Part shown: positions 1 through 10,525 of the stretch, piece by piece
Position numbering within the stretch: position 1 is the stretch's first letter
Layout of the letters: the number at the start of each line of letters is the position of its first letter
Assembly (NCBI GenBank): GCA_031763025.1
Contig: JASSKH010000028.1
Coordinates: 3,156,981 to 3,220,980, forward strand
Reading direction: 5' to 3'
DNA length: 64,000 bases
Source of the DNA: Macrocystis pyrifera
Taxonomy: Eukaryota; Sar; Phaeophyceae; Laminariales; Laminariaceae
Made by a program: the position numbers and the translations under genes
Notes under the pieces: model-generated
Database searches by the model: none
Seen by the model: the letters and a program-made list of their open reading frames with translations, nothing else
What the model was told of the DNA's origin: nothing

Positions 1-1077
1 CTTTTTCTGTTCGAATGAGCGGCGTCGCATAAAAATGAGTGCTCAATTGCTTTGTCCCCACCCTATTGCGTATTTTCTCTTCGTAGTGCTTCGCGCCTTT
101 GCCATTTGTTGGGGGTGCTTTTCGTTGTTGTTGTTGTTGTTGTTGTTGTTTTGTCTTCTATTCCTCTATCAGGACTTTCAACCGAAGCACGAGATCGTCA
201 GGCATGGCCAATTTCATCGGGGTTTGAGGTTCGTCAGGTACAGCTAATTTCGTCGGCTTGATGATCCATCCCAGTTGGAGAGAACGGTGTGGCCGAGAAC
301 ATCCTTATTCCGCATCCGTGGAGGTTGATTGTGGCTTTCGAGGGAGAAAGCCCGAGGGTAAATCTTTCGCAAGCGCTGGACGCGCGCTACGATAGGACAT
401 GCTTATACGACTCTGGCCGGAAATAGAGGGAACGTTTGGACATTAATATGAAGATGAAGCGGCCCTTATATTCACGCCTGGAGTGGTACCAACTGGTAGC
501 ATTTATGGCCGAAAGGATTACCACCGACGGTGGAACCGAACAATTTGTGTTTCCAAGATGTTCTTCGTTGTGTACCTAGGCCTTTGATTTTTCGCAAAGT
601 CATTGTTTTTCTGGTCAAGTTTACGTAGAGCTCTTCAAGGTGAGGAGCCCCAGAGAAAATGTCGGTGGCACCCCTGATCGTGCATAGCATGCCTCGCCAT
701 CAGAAAAACTCGTTTTTCGTGTTGAGTGCGTGAGCGTCTAACGAGGCGTTTGCTTCATCGAGGTATAAAGGCGGCGGCGCGGACGAGGCATTTGACAATT
801 TCTTTGATGACCTTGACGAAAAAAACGTCCTTGGGTACAGTATATAGCATTGCTGTCTCGCGACAGAAGTGGCAACTCGAAGAGGCGCGTGGGCGTGCTG
901 TGCTAACAGCCGTGAGGGGAGTATAGTGTCCTAGTGCACCGTCATCTGGTGGAAGGAAGAAACGAAGTCGAAGAGACTAAATATTCGACCGGTCTCTATA
1001 GCCTGTCGAGGACCGTATCGACGCGGAGCGTGGGGAGATGTCCAAGGATGCAGGTTTTGCTCAGCTTCTACTCAGGG
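1..1077. other. No recognisable gene; GTT microsatellite
   Basis: A GTT trinucleotide run lies at about 123-151. Short ORFs are present on both strands (for example 472-690 minus, 726-926 plus), but none has a motif I recognise, a repeat structure or clear splice sites. I see no supported gene here. Confidence 0.6.
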
Positions 1078-1196
1078 ATAACCTACTGTAGTAACCCCAT
1101 TAGCTTGACGTAGGGGGATACCTGTTTTTTTTTTGGGTCCACCGTGGGTTCTGATTACTACCTAGTACCAGTACGTATTACCATATGCCACCTCCG

Positions 1197-1475
1197 TAAT
1201 ACAGTACCGTATATCACTATCACCCGGGTGATAAGATAACACACCCCCTCGGACGATTTTCAAAGCTGGGTTTCTCGACAGCGGGGAGGGCATACTGAAT
1301 ACGACGAGCGAGGCGTCTATGCAACCTTCTCGACGAATTCTTTCCAAAGTCACCATTTTCGTTGTGTGTGCCCGCCCCCTCATGTTTTGGAGGAAACCGG
1401 ATCTGAAATTCGTCCCAGGGGGTGTGTTATCTTATCACCCAGTGTGATACGGTAATCAGAACCTATTATGGCGTG
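1197..1475. repeat. Inverted-repeat (foldback) element
   Basis: The stretch near 1205-1250 (containing GTGATAAGATAACACACCCC) returns as its reverse complement near 1412-1462, giving arms of about 45 bp around a spacer of about 160 bp. The flanks at about 1136 and 1500 also resemble each other (GGGTCC..TGATTACTA). Similar flank text recurs at about 26175, 33938 and 56380, so it belongs to a dispersed family. No coding capacity was seen. Confidence 0.6.
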
Positions 1476-1599
1476 TAAACTTAGGGGGATACATGGCTTT
1501 TGGGTCCTTTGTAGATTATGATTACTATGGTATGCGCCCCCGCCGTAGTACGGTAGTCGACGGCGATTCAGATGCCATCGGATTTCTTCCGTACGACAG

Positions 1600-2115
1600 C
1601 AACTAGGATTCGTCCACGGCGAGTGCTGAACCAAGCAGCCGCGAGAATATGACCCACAAGCGCGTCCACTCGCTTGGCGGTCGTGTATGATTGCGGAACG
1701 CGCGAGGCGCACGATAGCTGTTTGGTGGGACCGACATTTTGAAAAGGAAGCAAGCAGAGGGAGCAAAAGTCGGTTGAGGAAATTGGACCAAATGGAGGAA
1801 GCAAGCCAAGATATTAACCAACACACGGCGATCACGGGCGGAGTCCAACGAGGGCCACGTAGGTCGCACGCGGTTTACGTCGCATGTGGGGTGGTAAGCG
1901 ATTCCACGCTTCCAGAAAAGTTGTACGCTGGTCGACGCTTGACCTTTTTTGGACCCCGAGATATAGCGATCAAAACAATGGTTGATAACTTTGGTGTTAC
2001 CAACTGACCGTCGACGAGCAGAGCGAGCGCCCAGCAGTACCGTACGGGTAGAGAGAATCAAGGTCCTCCCGTGGCGTACGACTCCTCGCATTCAACCATT
2101 GTAACTAGGGTCACC
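1600..2115. repeat. Dispersed repeat shared with 51.9-52.0 kb
   Basis: The reverse complement of about 1950-2010 (AAAGTTATCAACCATTGTTT and the following CGCTATATCTCGGGG) matches about 51990-52030 in the opposite orientation. The shared text also gives similar peptides on translation, but both copies lack a coherent ORF context. I treat it as a dispersed repeat carrying AACCATTG words rather than as a gene. Confidence 0.45.
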
Positions 2116-3150
2116 AATTTTGTGTAATCCCCCAATCACGCCGTGGCCGGTGTTGTTGTGATCGTCAGTTTTTTACTTCAATTTTTCCCGCTGAAGTCCC
2201 AGGAGGGTTGAGCGTTTCGGGCACGGCAGCCGCAGGCGCGTGCGCGATCGGCAGGCGGTGACGAGGAGGCCGCAGATTCATTACGAGGCGCGCCTGTTTC
2301 GTCGCGAAGGTGGTGCATGAAAGGGTCCAGGCACCTGTGGTGGTTGTAAAGGCTGACCCGCATTCTCTGAAGTAGCTCTGACGGGACTTGCGACTGTGAG
2401 TCGGCGCGTGCTATTGTCCCCGGAAAGTGGCGCGGAAGCTCGAGTATCGGGTAGGACAGCTGCGATAGGCACACGGAGCAGAAGGTGGGCGGAAGCGCCG
2501 AGAAAGTGTCTAATTCTAACTCCACGGCACCGGCTGACGGAATCGTTGTCGGCAAAGGTGCGTGTCAGCCGAAAAATAGAAGGTGGTTTTGTGACTTGGA
2601 CAGGCGTTTTTACGTGTATTTTACGTTGTTTTTTTTCCCTCGTGCTCTTCCGTCTCGGGTTCCCGGTGCGCCAAGCGTCGTTCTCGCCATGTGCCAATTT
2701 CCTTTTAGAATCAGTAAGACGCATTGCTACGGTATGGATGCATCTACGCTTTCTGAGGTTCCTCACTTCAGAAGCTCAATACCTCAATACCTGCAGCAGT
2801 AGCGCCTAAAACTGACTTCGAAGAGAACGGAAAAACTTGAAACTTTACCATGGTCTAGGTTCATAACGAGTCGTATTTAAAACACCAAATGGTGTTCCCA
2901 GTGTCTTTTGGGTGGCTCCTTCTTCAGTTGAGCTCCCGCGCCTGTCAGAAATATTTTAGCCGATACATGCCACCCCTATCGTCGTATGCGTCGTTTGTGC
3001 GGTGCCCATGAACGCATTCCCGTGGCCACTTGGCATCCTGCCGATAAGCTTCCATCTCCACTCCCAGCATGAAATAAAGCCTTCGAATGCGATGATCGAA
3101 ACCCATTCTCGAGGCGCCGCCACCGCGCCCACTCCGCCTCGTTGACGCAG
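2116..3150. other. No recognisable gene
   Basis: A GC-rich patch at about 2180-2560 has overlapping ORFs in several frames on both strands. This is expected from base composition, and none shows a recognisable domain. I found nothing else to annotate. Confidence 0.5.
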
Positions 3151-3164
3151 CCTCGGCGCGGTTT

Positions 3165-3250
3165 GTTTTTGCCCCCCCCCGTGCCCCGTCTCGAAAGGGA
3201 TGCGTGGTCAATGGTCAAATGGCTAAGGCAAGCAACAAATGAGTACCCCC
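3165..3250 (-). repeat. Module A copy flanked by C tracts
   Basis: About 70 bp read on the minus strand as GTACTCATTTGTTGCTTGCC ... TTGACCATTGACCACGCATC ... GAGACGGGGCAC. C-runs on both sides are G-runs in the element's orientation. Other copies lie at about 4362, 25690, 25775, 29165, 29630 and 44412. Its inner part resembles module B (GACCATNGACC..GCATCCCT..GGGACGGAGCAC), so the two look like related parts of one element family. Confidence 0.65.
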
Positions 3251-3416
3251 CCCCCCCCCCCCCCCCCCCGTGCCGTCCCGTCCCCCCTCCTTTCCCCTCG
3301 CTTCGCCTCCCCTCCCCTCCTCTCTCTTCAGTTCCCCTTCCCTCTCCTTTCCTTCCCTCTCCTCCCCTTTCCTTCCCTCTTTTCCCCTCCCCTCCCCTCC
3401 GCCCTCCCCGCCCCTA
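3244..3416. repeat. Polypyrimidine tract (C-run then CT-rich)
   Basis: A C-run at about 3247-3269 is followed by about 140 bases almost entirely of C and T on the plus strand (CCCTCCCCTCC, TTCCCTCTCC). Long homopurine-homopyrimidine DNA can form triplex structures, but I infer no function. The Pro/Ser-rich and Gly/Glu-rich ORFs across it are artefacts of the composition. Confidence 0.8.
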
Positions 3417-4049
3417 TGCCTCATTGTGAGCAAAAATCTGTCTATACGGGTCCTCCTCGGGCAAGCTCGAACCGGGCTTGACTTGGGCGCTTCTCCAGCG
3501 GAAAGTTTGCAGGGTCAGTACCATATTCGCGAAGGCTTCCCCCCTCTCCTTGATAAAAATGAGGACCTTGTTGTGCTGGAGGTGGTTCGTAGAGGAAGAT
3601 GAAAGGGAGTCGAAGAGGTGGATAAGGGAGAGAAGAGAGGCAAGCTGGCGCGGGTTGTTGGGGAACTATTTGTGACCACTTTTATGATCGTCCTGGCTGG
3701 TCCCTTGGCATGGTACCCTAGATATCGCCCTACCCACTTGTTCAAGTTCAGCGCCATCGTCCGGAGTTTCGGTGGGCCTCCAGATTGTAAGCTTGAAATT
3801 ATGGAAGAACCGTTTGAGCAAGCTCCTTGGAGAAGCCGGCATCTTCTCGTTTAGCGGTACACCTTCACTGCGGGCGCTGATCAGCATTGTATCATGTTTG
3901 AGAGTCCCGCGCTTTTAAAGTATCGGTTTTGGCGGGGAAGGGGAAGAGGGGGAAAGCCCACTTTCATGTGGCGTTTTCTGTTCATTTTTGTCTCCTCCTG
4001 TGCCTTCCTCGCCGACACGCCTTTTGGACAAGAACGCCCTTAGACCTCC

Positions 4050-4562
4050 CCTCCCCCCATACGACTACGGCCATGCATGATATCGAGTACACCCCCTCAT
4101 CCCCACAACATGAGTACCCCCCCCCCCGGGATGCGTTAGAAGAGGAGATGAGGAGAATAGACGAATGTGACACGGAGAAGTTTGGCTCACTAGGCAGCAG
4201 GAAGAAAACGATCGTTATCCTAGGAGATAGACGGTCGCCACAGGCGGCAAAACAGGAAGGGGATAAGATTGCAGTAGCAAGAAAAAAACTATTTAATATA
4301 TGGAAACACGCAATCCAAATGTTGAAGGTGTTTCTATTAGGAGTAGGAACGGTGCTCCGTCTCGAAAAGGATGCGTGGTAAATGGTTAAATGACTAAGGC
4401 AAGCAACAAATGAGTACGCCCCCACCCCCCCTCCCCATGCTCCGTCCCGGCATTGTAGGGATGCGAGGGTCTATGGTCATACGACTACGGCCATGCATGA
4501 TATCGAGTATATCTCTCCATCGAGTACACCCCCCCCCCCCCCCGCTCCCCCCCCACGAACTC
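4050..4562 (-). mobile_element. Composite of modules A and B
   Basis: On the minus strand, module B (4438-4560: GTACTCGAT..CATGCATGGCCGTAGTCG..GGGACGGAGCA) is followed directly by module A (4348-4417). About 170 bp further (to about 4190) matches the DNA beyond module A near 44490-44610. A partial second module B lies at 4056-4135. The B then A then extension order is therefore shared by two distant loci, which supports one mobile unit. A 150-codon plus-strand ORF across it (3929-4381) has no recognisable domain and I do not treat it as a gene. Confidence 0.6.
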
Positions 4563-5375
4563 ATCGCCTCTCCGCACCCCTCCAGATGAATTACATTTTT
4601 GGCCGAGCACCTGGTGCCGAACAGCGCGTGCAAGCTGGCGCAGATGTTGGAGTTGGTATAGGTTAGCATTCGCTTCATCAGGACCTTTGTAGCATCCCCC
4701 CTGTCCACTGATGATTTTCCTTCAAGGAGAGGGGTTGGAGCTTTGAGGGGAGAACATGGGCTTACCCGTTGTACAGTACGTAGGAAGCGGTAGCAGCTGA
4801 TACAGTAGGTGTTCAGTACTGTTGCGTAAGAAGGCATCCCAAATTGAATCGCGCAAGAAGTAGGGAATACTCGTCCACTTGCCCTCCGACAATATGTCGA
4901 CGTGTATATTTACAGCAGTGCATAATAACTAATTCCAATATACGTAGAACCATTCATACATACGAAGTTTACTGCTGTATTACAGGTATAGTACTCGAGC
5001 ACTGTGAAACATGTTACCATTGATAGTTTTATTGATACACCGACCTGCTGTATGTACAGAGTAATAGTCGTGACGTAACATAGAAACGTGTCGGACGTCA
5101 CCATATATATTCTAGCTACTTGCTGTATTCGCTATTGCGGAGACACGTGGTATGCATGCGCATGCAACAATAGAGGTCTACGCACATGATGTACCCGGTA
5201 CCTGGTGCATGGTACCTGGTACCCGATACGGGGGAAGCTTGAAAAAGGGCTGGCTAGCTACTGTACCGTAATGATCCGATCTACGTATCATAACCGCAAT
5301 GATCCGGTAGAGGTTCTTGCCGTTGAGCCGCCGCTGTTGTTACTTCTTTTGCCTTCCATTTATTTCCGTGTAGGT
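4563..5375. other. No recognisable gene
   Basis: AT-rich DNA with several GGTACC-type palindromes around 5195-5225. I saw no ORF of interest and no repeat family assigned here. Confidence 0.5.
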
Positions 5376-5379
5376 AGGG

Positions 5380-6330
5380 GTTACGTGAAACTTTGGAAGT
5401 TGAATAATTGGAAGCGGGTGTAAGTAAGTGGGATTAGGTGGAAGGTAAGCTTGAATATAGGAGTGGATGGAAGCGTCTGCGGACGTGCGTGGAAGTTTCC
5501 ATTGAAATGGAAGTTAAATGGAAGATAAATAAGTAAGTAAGCAGCAGCCATTGGAAGTTTAATGGAAGTGCGTGGGAAGTACGTAGAAATAGGTGGAAGT
5601 CGCGCTTGAATATGGGGGGAATGGCCACAAGATTCTGCGTACTCAGATGCGAGTTTCGTTGAAATTAAATGTAAAATGGAAGTTTTGAAAGCCAAACGAA
5701 AGTTGTGGAAGTTGAATGGAAGCGGATGCGAGTAGATGGAAGTAAGCGGAAGTTACGGTTGAGGATGGAAGTGGACAGAAGATTCTGCGGACGCCGATGG
5801 AAGTTTCCTTCAAGGTAGAAGTCAAATGAAACTTCTAGACGTGAAGTGGAAGTGGGTGACGGTAGGTGAAAGCATATCAAGGTGTATGGAAGCTTAGTGG
5901 AGCTGGACGAAGCTTCTACCGGTCATGGCAGTGGGAGCTTCCACTTTGCTTCCACCGGCTTCCGCTGTGGAAACTTACACTGGCTTGCACTAGCTTCCAA
6001 AACGGAAACTTCCATGGACTAAATGGAAGTTTCCACTCGACTTCCAAAACTTCCATTTGGAAGTAAAAACTTCCACAACTTTCATTTGGAAGTAAAAAAC
6101 TTCCAAAACTTCCATTTTGACTTTCACAACTTCCATTTGGAAGTAAAAAAAATCCATTTTAACTTTCACAACTTCCATTTGGAAGCGAAAAAACTTCCAT
6201 TTTGACTTTCACAACTTCCATTTGGAAGTGAAAAAAATCCATTTGGAAGTGAAAAACTTCCATCTGGAAGTCAAAATGGAAGTTTTGGAAGTTTTTTTAC
6301 TTCCAAATGAAGTTGTGAAAGATTCCACTC
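5380..6330. repeat. GGAAGT/ACTTCC word field
   Basis: The hexamer-like word GGAAGT or its complement ACTTCC occurs every 10-30 bp over about 950 bp. In the left half (5380-5870) GGAAGT lies mostly on the plus strand, with a looser ~150 bp period marked by CTGCGGAC/CTGCGTAC (about 5481, 5634 and 5786). In the right half (5930-6330) the words pair as palindromes such as ACTTCCATTTGGAAGT, repeated every 30-45 bp and separated by A-runs. ORFs here read the repeat and are not genes. Confidence 0.85.
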
Positions 6331-6639
6331 ATTTAACAAATAATGAGGACCACCGGGGTCGCCAGATGGACAACTTATTTTGCAGCATACCCGGCAGATA
6401 CTCATACCATACACACATACATATTAATTGCATCGTCTTACAGTAGACAGCGTAGCGGTTGACCCACTTGCACCGCCTGCGGGAATGGCGGTAAGGAGGC
6501 TCATCAACAAAACAAGCATACGAGGCACAAGTATCACAAGATGGACAGCAGTCACCACAACAACAAGCAGCCTGGCTGGTCTTCCGAAACTCTACGTCTC
6601 GTTTTGATCGCTTTGATGATGGTTGATTAATTAACCTTT

Positions 6640-6895
6640 GTTCCACACGTCGAACAGATACCGATCTATCTGTGTACAGTAGATCATCTGGGCCCTGACA
6701 CCTGCAGTTGTGAGGTGCCGTGCAGGGTCGATACAGTAAAGATCCAACCCAGGAAGCATATGTCCTACAGATCAAGCAGAATTATATACGGATCCCACCC
6801 GGCAACATGATGTGGATCATATAGACCAGGAATATCTCTGCCCTAACATTTCTAGATCATTTATTACGCGGAAGGCGGTGATCTGTCCGATGAGA
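6640..6895 (+). mobile_element. GATC-rich non-autonomous element, copy 1 (diverged)
   Basis: It shares an ordered set of landmarks with copies at 46246, 50866, 55160 and 56795: a head near ACACCTCGGACA, then GATCATCT words, CCAACCCAGGAA, GGGTCCCACCCGGCAACATG, and a GATCTGTAGATGATC-type tail. This copy is the most diverged. No ORF is present. The palindromic GATC words may be transposase-binding repeats (inference). Confidence 0.55.
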
Positions 6896-7424
6896 GGATT
6901 TTTTAAATACATGCGTCATTGCCTCGTAGATAGAACCAACACGCTGACCACACGAAAAGGTACTAAAGGTTTGTGCTACTACGACATAATAGGGGCACAG
7001 TAGATATAGCACCTGCCCTCGGGTACGTATTTTTTCCGAGTCTCCTCTCCTTATGATCGATTTTGCCCTCCGGTGATATACCGTACATGTTCCGTTCCAA
7101 CTTGAAGCGGATATCTTCTAATACCGCAGTAGAAGTCCGTCTTACATTGACTCTGAACCATCAGATATCTCGTTTTCCCTCCTTAAGGGCTCTTGCTACC
7201 GCCTTCCTCCCTTGTCAAACCCTCGTTGCTGGATACCTCAACCAAAAACTGGACTGTGTGGGAAACGATGCAGCCTTGACCCGATGAGAAACCACACGGC
7301 CTTACTCTAGGTATAGGTGTAAAAAAGCTATTGGGCGACACAACCGGGATATTGCGTAGGTCCTCCTCAGTTGAGGGGCTACTCCGTCAGTCAGAAATAT
7401 TCGCTATGCAAGGCAAAAGATCTC

Positions 7425-7655
7425 CTACCCTTTTTTTTGTTATCATCGCTTTTCCTTTCCAGCTGCTGGAAAAGCCGTGATCACAGGTGTCGTCACCCCT
7501 TCTCCCCCGAGATATGCAAGTACCTTCATTTTTATCGTGGATGGGGATCATTCAGCATTCCCACTGGTCATCGATTTTCATCGAATGTTGCTGCTAACTC
7601 AAGCCTCTCGCGCTTTCCGCTAGACAACTTTTATGCAAGAAAAAGTCCCTAAAAC
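7425..7655 (-). mobile_element. SINE body, tRNA head missing
   Basis: Matches the body of the SINE described at 57338-57666 in reverse orientation: a T-run (A-tail on the minus strand), TTTCCAGC, the CACAGGTGTCGTC block, CTTCTCCCCCG, TCAGCATTCCCACTG, CGATTTTCATCGAATGT and TGCAAGAAAAAGTCCCTA. The tRNA-like part that follows in the full copies is absent. It is therefore 5'-truncated, as expected for retroposed copies. Confidence 0.7.
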
Positions 7656-7959
7656 CCCCCTGTCTCAGAACGGGTCAAGAAAGCTCTTGCCCACCAAAAG
7701 TAACAACAAGGAGTCTCCATACTAGTGCAGCTTGCGATAGCAGTTATTAAAACTACCGCATGGATACCGACATATTACGCATGCGCGTAATCAGGAGATA
7801 GGGGGGCGTAAGACACTGCTTCTATGCGGCGCTAGAGGTTGCACAGTCCACCGCGAGAGGCGGGAAACGCTAGGGGCGGCACTTCAGGTAGCCCCTGGGG
7901 TGCGCGCTATAGCAGCGGGACTCGGGGGGTTTCGGGACGATGGCGAGGACGGGCGGCCT

Positions 7960-10100
7960 TAAGGGCTGTGGTATCCCTGGGATCAATACACGTTGGGGAT
8001 AGCAGGCACTGATGACGTTTTCCTTGAGAACCTCGAGCACCGTTTTACAATCGTGGCCAAAGTGCAGCCAAGGCTAGCCACTACCTATGCCAAACTGTTC
8101 ACCCCTGCGTTTGGCCTGCTCAATCACGCCCTGGGACAGCATGGTCATAACAGAAAATCGGAGGCGCCGAACTCGCTCCTGAGGGCTATAACTTATCGGA
8201 TATCCTGTCGGTCCTGCTGCACTAACAGGATATCCGAGTGAAGCGGCGTGAGAGGCTTGCGTCTGTTGAACACCGTGATATCACCCTTTTGCTCCCGTGG
8301 CTGATGACATACACCTACCGGGCATCGGCAAGGCGTAGCGACCCAGCCCACGAAGCGACGGACGAAGCGAAGTTCAACAGGGCATCATCAGCATGCCGCC
8401 ACGCGGGGGTGTGACTATGGCAGCACGCAGCCTTTTCGTGGAACGGCGAGCACCCGGCGAGGCAACACGGGAGCGGATGGGTTCCCCGACGAAGATCCGA
8501 TATCTGTCTCCGAGGCAGCAACGGCAGCGGTAGTCGCAAGTGCCTCCGATTTGGGGGAAGAGAGTGGCCCCAAGCGGTACCCGGAGGAAGGGTTCGATCC
8601 TCAGGTCGCCCTCGAGATAATAAACTCTCGGAATGTGCTGTCTGATGCGAGAAGCGACGGCCTGCGCTTTTCGCACTGGCAGTCCATCAGTGGAACTGGC
8701 TTCGAGCGCGAGAAGTTGGGCCCTGGCATTGAGACCTTCTGGAGACGAAATATTGACGATCCAAGCGCCTTCCCGCCGGAGTTCTGGCAGCAGTTCCTGC
8801 AATCCAACCTCACTACCATGGGCGAAAATGTCATCTCGTAAGCGTAGGAAGGACGTGGAGACGCCTCCTTGCAGCCGGGACTATGAAGCAGTGGCGGCCT
8901 CGAATGGAGGAGATCTATCGCGAGGCGAGGCAGTTTGGGGTAGGAGTACGAGGGGGCGTGATTCAGGTAGCAATATGCGCTCGAGTGCACCAAGCGGCGA
9001 AACACTGGTCAATCCTCACAGACTGCTCCAACGCCTTCAATACCGTCAAACTGACAGCGGTGTTCGCGGAGACGTCCATTTGCATGCCGGCCTCACACCG
9101 TTCATCGCCCAATGTTAGGCCGAGATATCTGCTCCCATGTGCTTCCAGGTGGACTCGGGAGAAAGGCGAAAGATCGACTGTTCCAGTGCGAGTGCAACAA
9201 GGGGACGCCATGGAACCGTCGTCGTTCTGCATGCCGCTCTTGCCGGTGCTGAAGTGGATCCGAGAGGAGTTCGGGCCGAGTGGTGTCGAGGCGTTCACCT
9301 ACCTGGGCGACATCAGCATCGGTATGATGAACGTCACAGCTGACACTATGGAGGTTGTGCCTTTCCTCCAGTGAGAGCTGGCCAACACCGGCATCGCGAC
9401 GAAATGCAACGAAAACGGTCGCCTTGCCTCCGAAGGAGAAAATACCCACGCCGGAAGAAATTGCCCTTCTTGGAGGCATTGGCGTCCGCATTGCGGACCT
9501 GGGTGGGGTGAAAGTGGTTGAAGGGCCCATCGGCACCGACGCATGCGCAATGGAGAGCGCGAAGGAGATCGTCGAAAACGATGGATCGGAAAAACTCGCG
9601 CGGATGCTGCCGCGCAAGCCAGACAAGTAGCCAGCTAACCTGATTGCCACCGGTTGCATGGTCCAGCGAACAGCACACGTCGAGCGGGTGACCGGAGTTG
9701 TCCCTGCCTGCATGCCAAAAGGCAGACAACAGCGCGATGTGGAGTTTGGAAAACATGCTTGATCTCCCGGCGACAGCAGAAGAATCATCTTTCTTTGAGG
9801 ACGAGCGGCCGACGAGTGATTTGGTGTCAATGTCCCGCCAACGTGCGTAGGCGAGGCTGTCCCCACGGGGGCTGGAGGATTTGGGCTGTCATCGGCTGGA
9901 GCACAGAGGATGACAGTTTCGGTCGGGAGCATGGTGGCGACGGTATCGGAGGTTCTTCCTGATCTCTCGAGTGCTATCGGGGAGAAAGTCCGGACGGAGC
10001 TCCCCGGCTCGGACCTTGTCCGCCGCCTTTAGAAGAGCATCAAGGACTTCCGTGAAGTCGTGAAGCCACAACTAACATCGCGCCGGAAAGCTGGAGCCTT
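7960..10100 (+). pseudogene. Decayed non-LTR reverse transcriptase
   Basis: Reverse-transcriptase blocks occur in the right order but in shifted frames. The upstream conserved part (DGLRFSHW..FWRRNIDDPSAFPPEFW) is at 8551-8841. Motif A (TDCSNAFNTV) and motif B (VQQGDAMEPSSFCMPLLPVL) lie in the 8883-9374 frame, and motif C follows as TYLGDIS at about 9299. The thumb-like part (KTVALPPK..VRIADLGG..GPIGTD) is at about 9400-9630. A C-terminal block (AGGFGLSSAGAQRM) is at 9871-10029. Stops at 9374, 9630 and 10032 and at least two frameshifts break it. Motif C has YLGD where an active enzyme has YxDD, so a catalytic aspartate is lost. I recall this RT family from brown algae and oomycetes. It is clearly dead and could be one fragment of a longer element. 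Confidence 0.75.
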
Positions 10101-10392
10101 CTGAGAAGGGGAGCAAGGTGCCTCGGGGCAGTCGACTACGGAAGTGCTGCCAGCACACGACGCCGAAACGGCAAGCTCCAGCAAAGTCCAGGACAGATTG
10201 GGGAAACTGGTGAATCGGGTACGTTATGAAGGGAACGTCGCTTTATTGGAAAAACAAGGGTTTGCTAAGGGAAAAATTTGCAAGTAGAAACCTTCAAGAA
10301 GGGAAAGAGAGATATTCATTGGTTCAGAGGGATAGAAGACAGACTAGGGCTGTACTGCGGTACTAGAAGATCGGTTCAAGTCGGAATAAAAC

Positions 10393-10525
10393 ACGTGTGT
10401 GTTCTTCATGTTGAACAGTTCGTTCTACCCGCCGACATCCAGCACAAACAGTGTCCGTGCCGATTCTTCGATCCTAGAGAGAAACAAGCTCTGTGGTAAC
10501 AAAACTACGACACAGAGATACTACT
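10393..10525 (+). mobile_element. Repeat X, partial copy
   Basis: Reads GTGTGTTCTTCATGTTGAAC, CCGACATCCAGCACAAACAG, GTCCGTGCCGATTCTTC and CTCTGTGGTAAC, matching the copies at 28625 (minus), 42985 (plus), 59790 (minus, interrupted) and 61560 (minus). It is non-coding, with no evident terminal inverted repeats. The ORF 10278-10499 merely reads the repeat. Confidence 0.6.

Noticed and set aside
3142..3433. Pro/Ser-rich and Gly/Glu-rich ORFs
   Set aside because: They are produced by the polypyrimidine tract.
5381..6205. Several ORFs with repeated Phe/His/Leu/Glu patterns
   Set aside because: They only translate the GGAAGT/ACTTCC word field.
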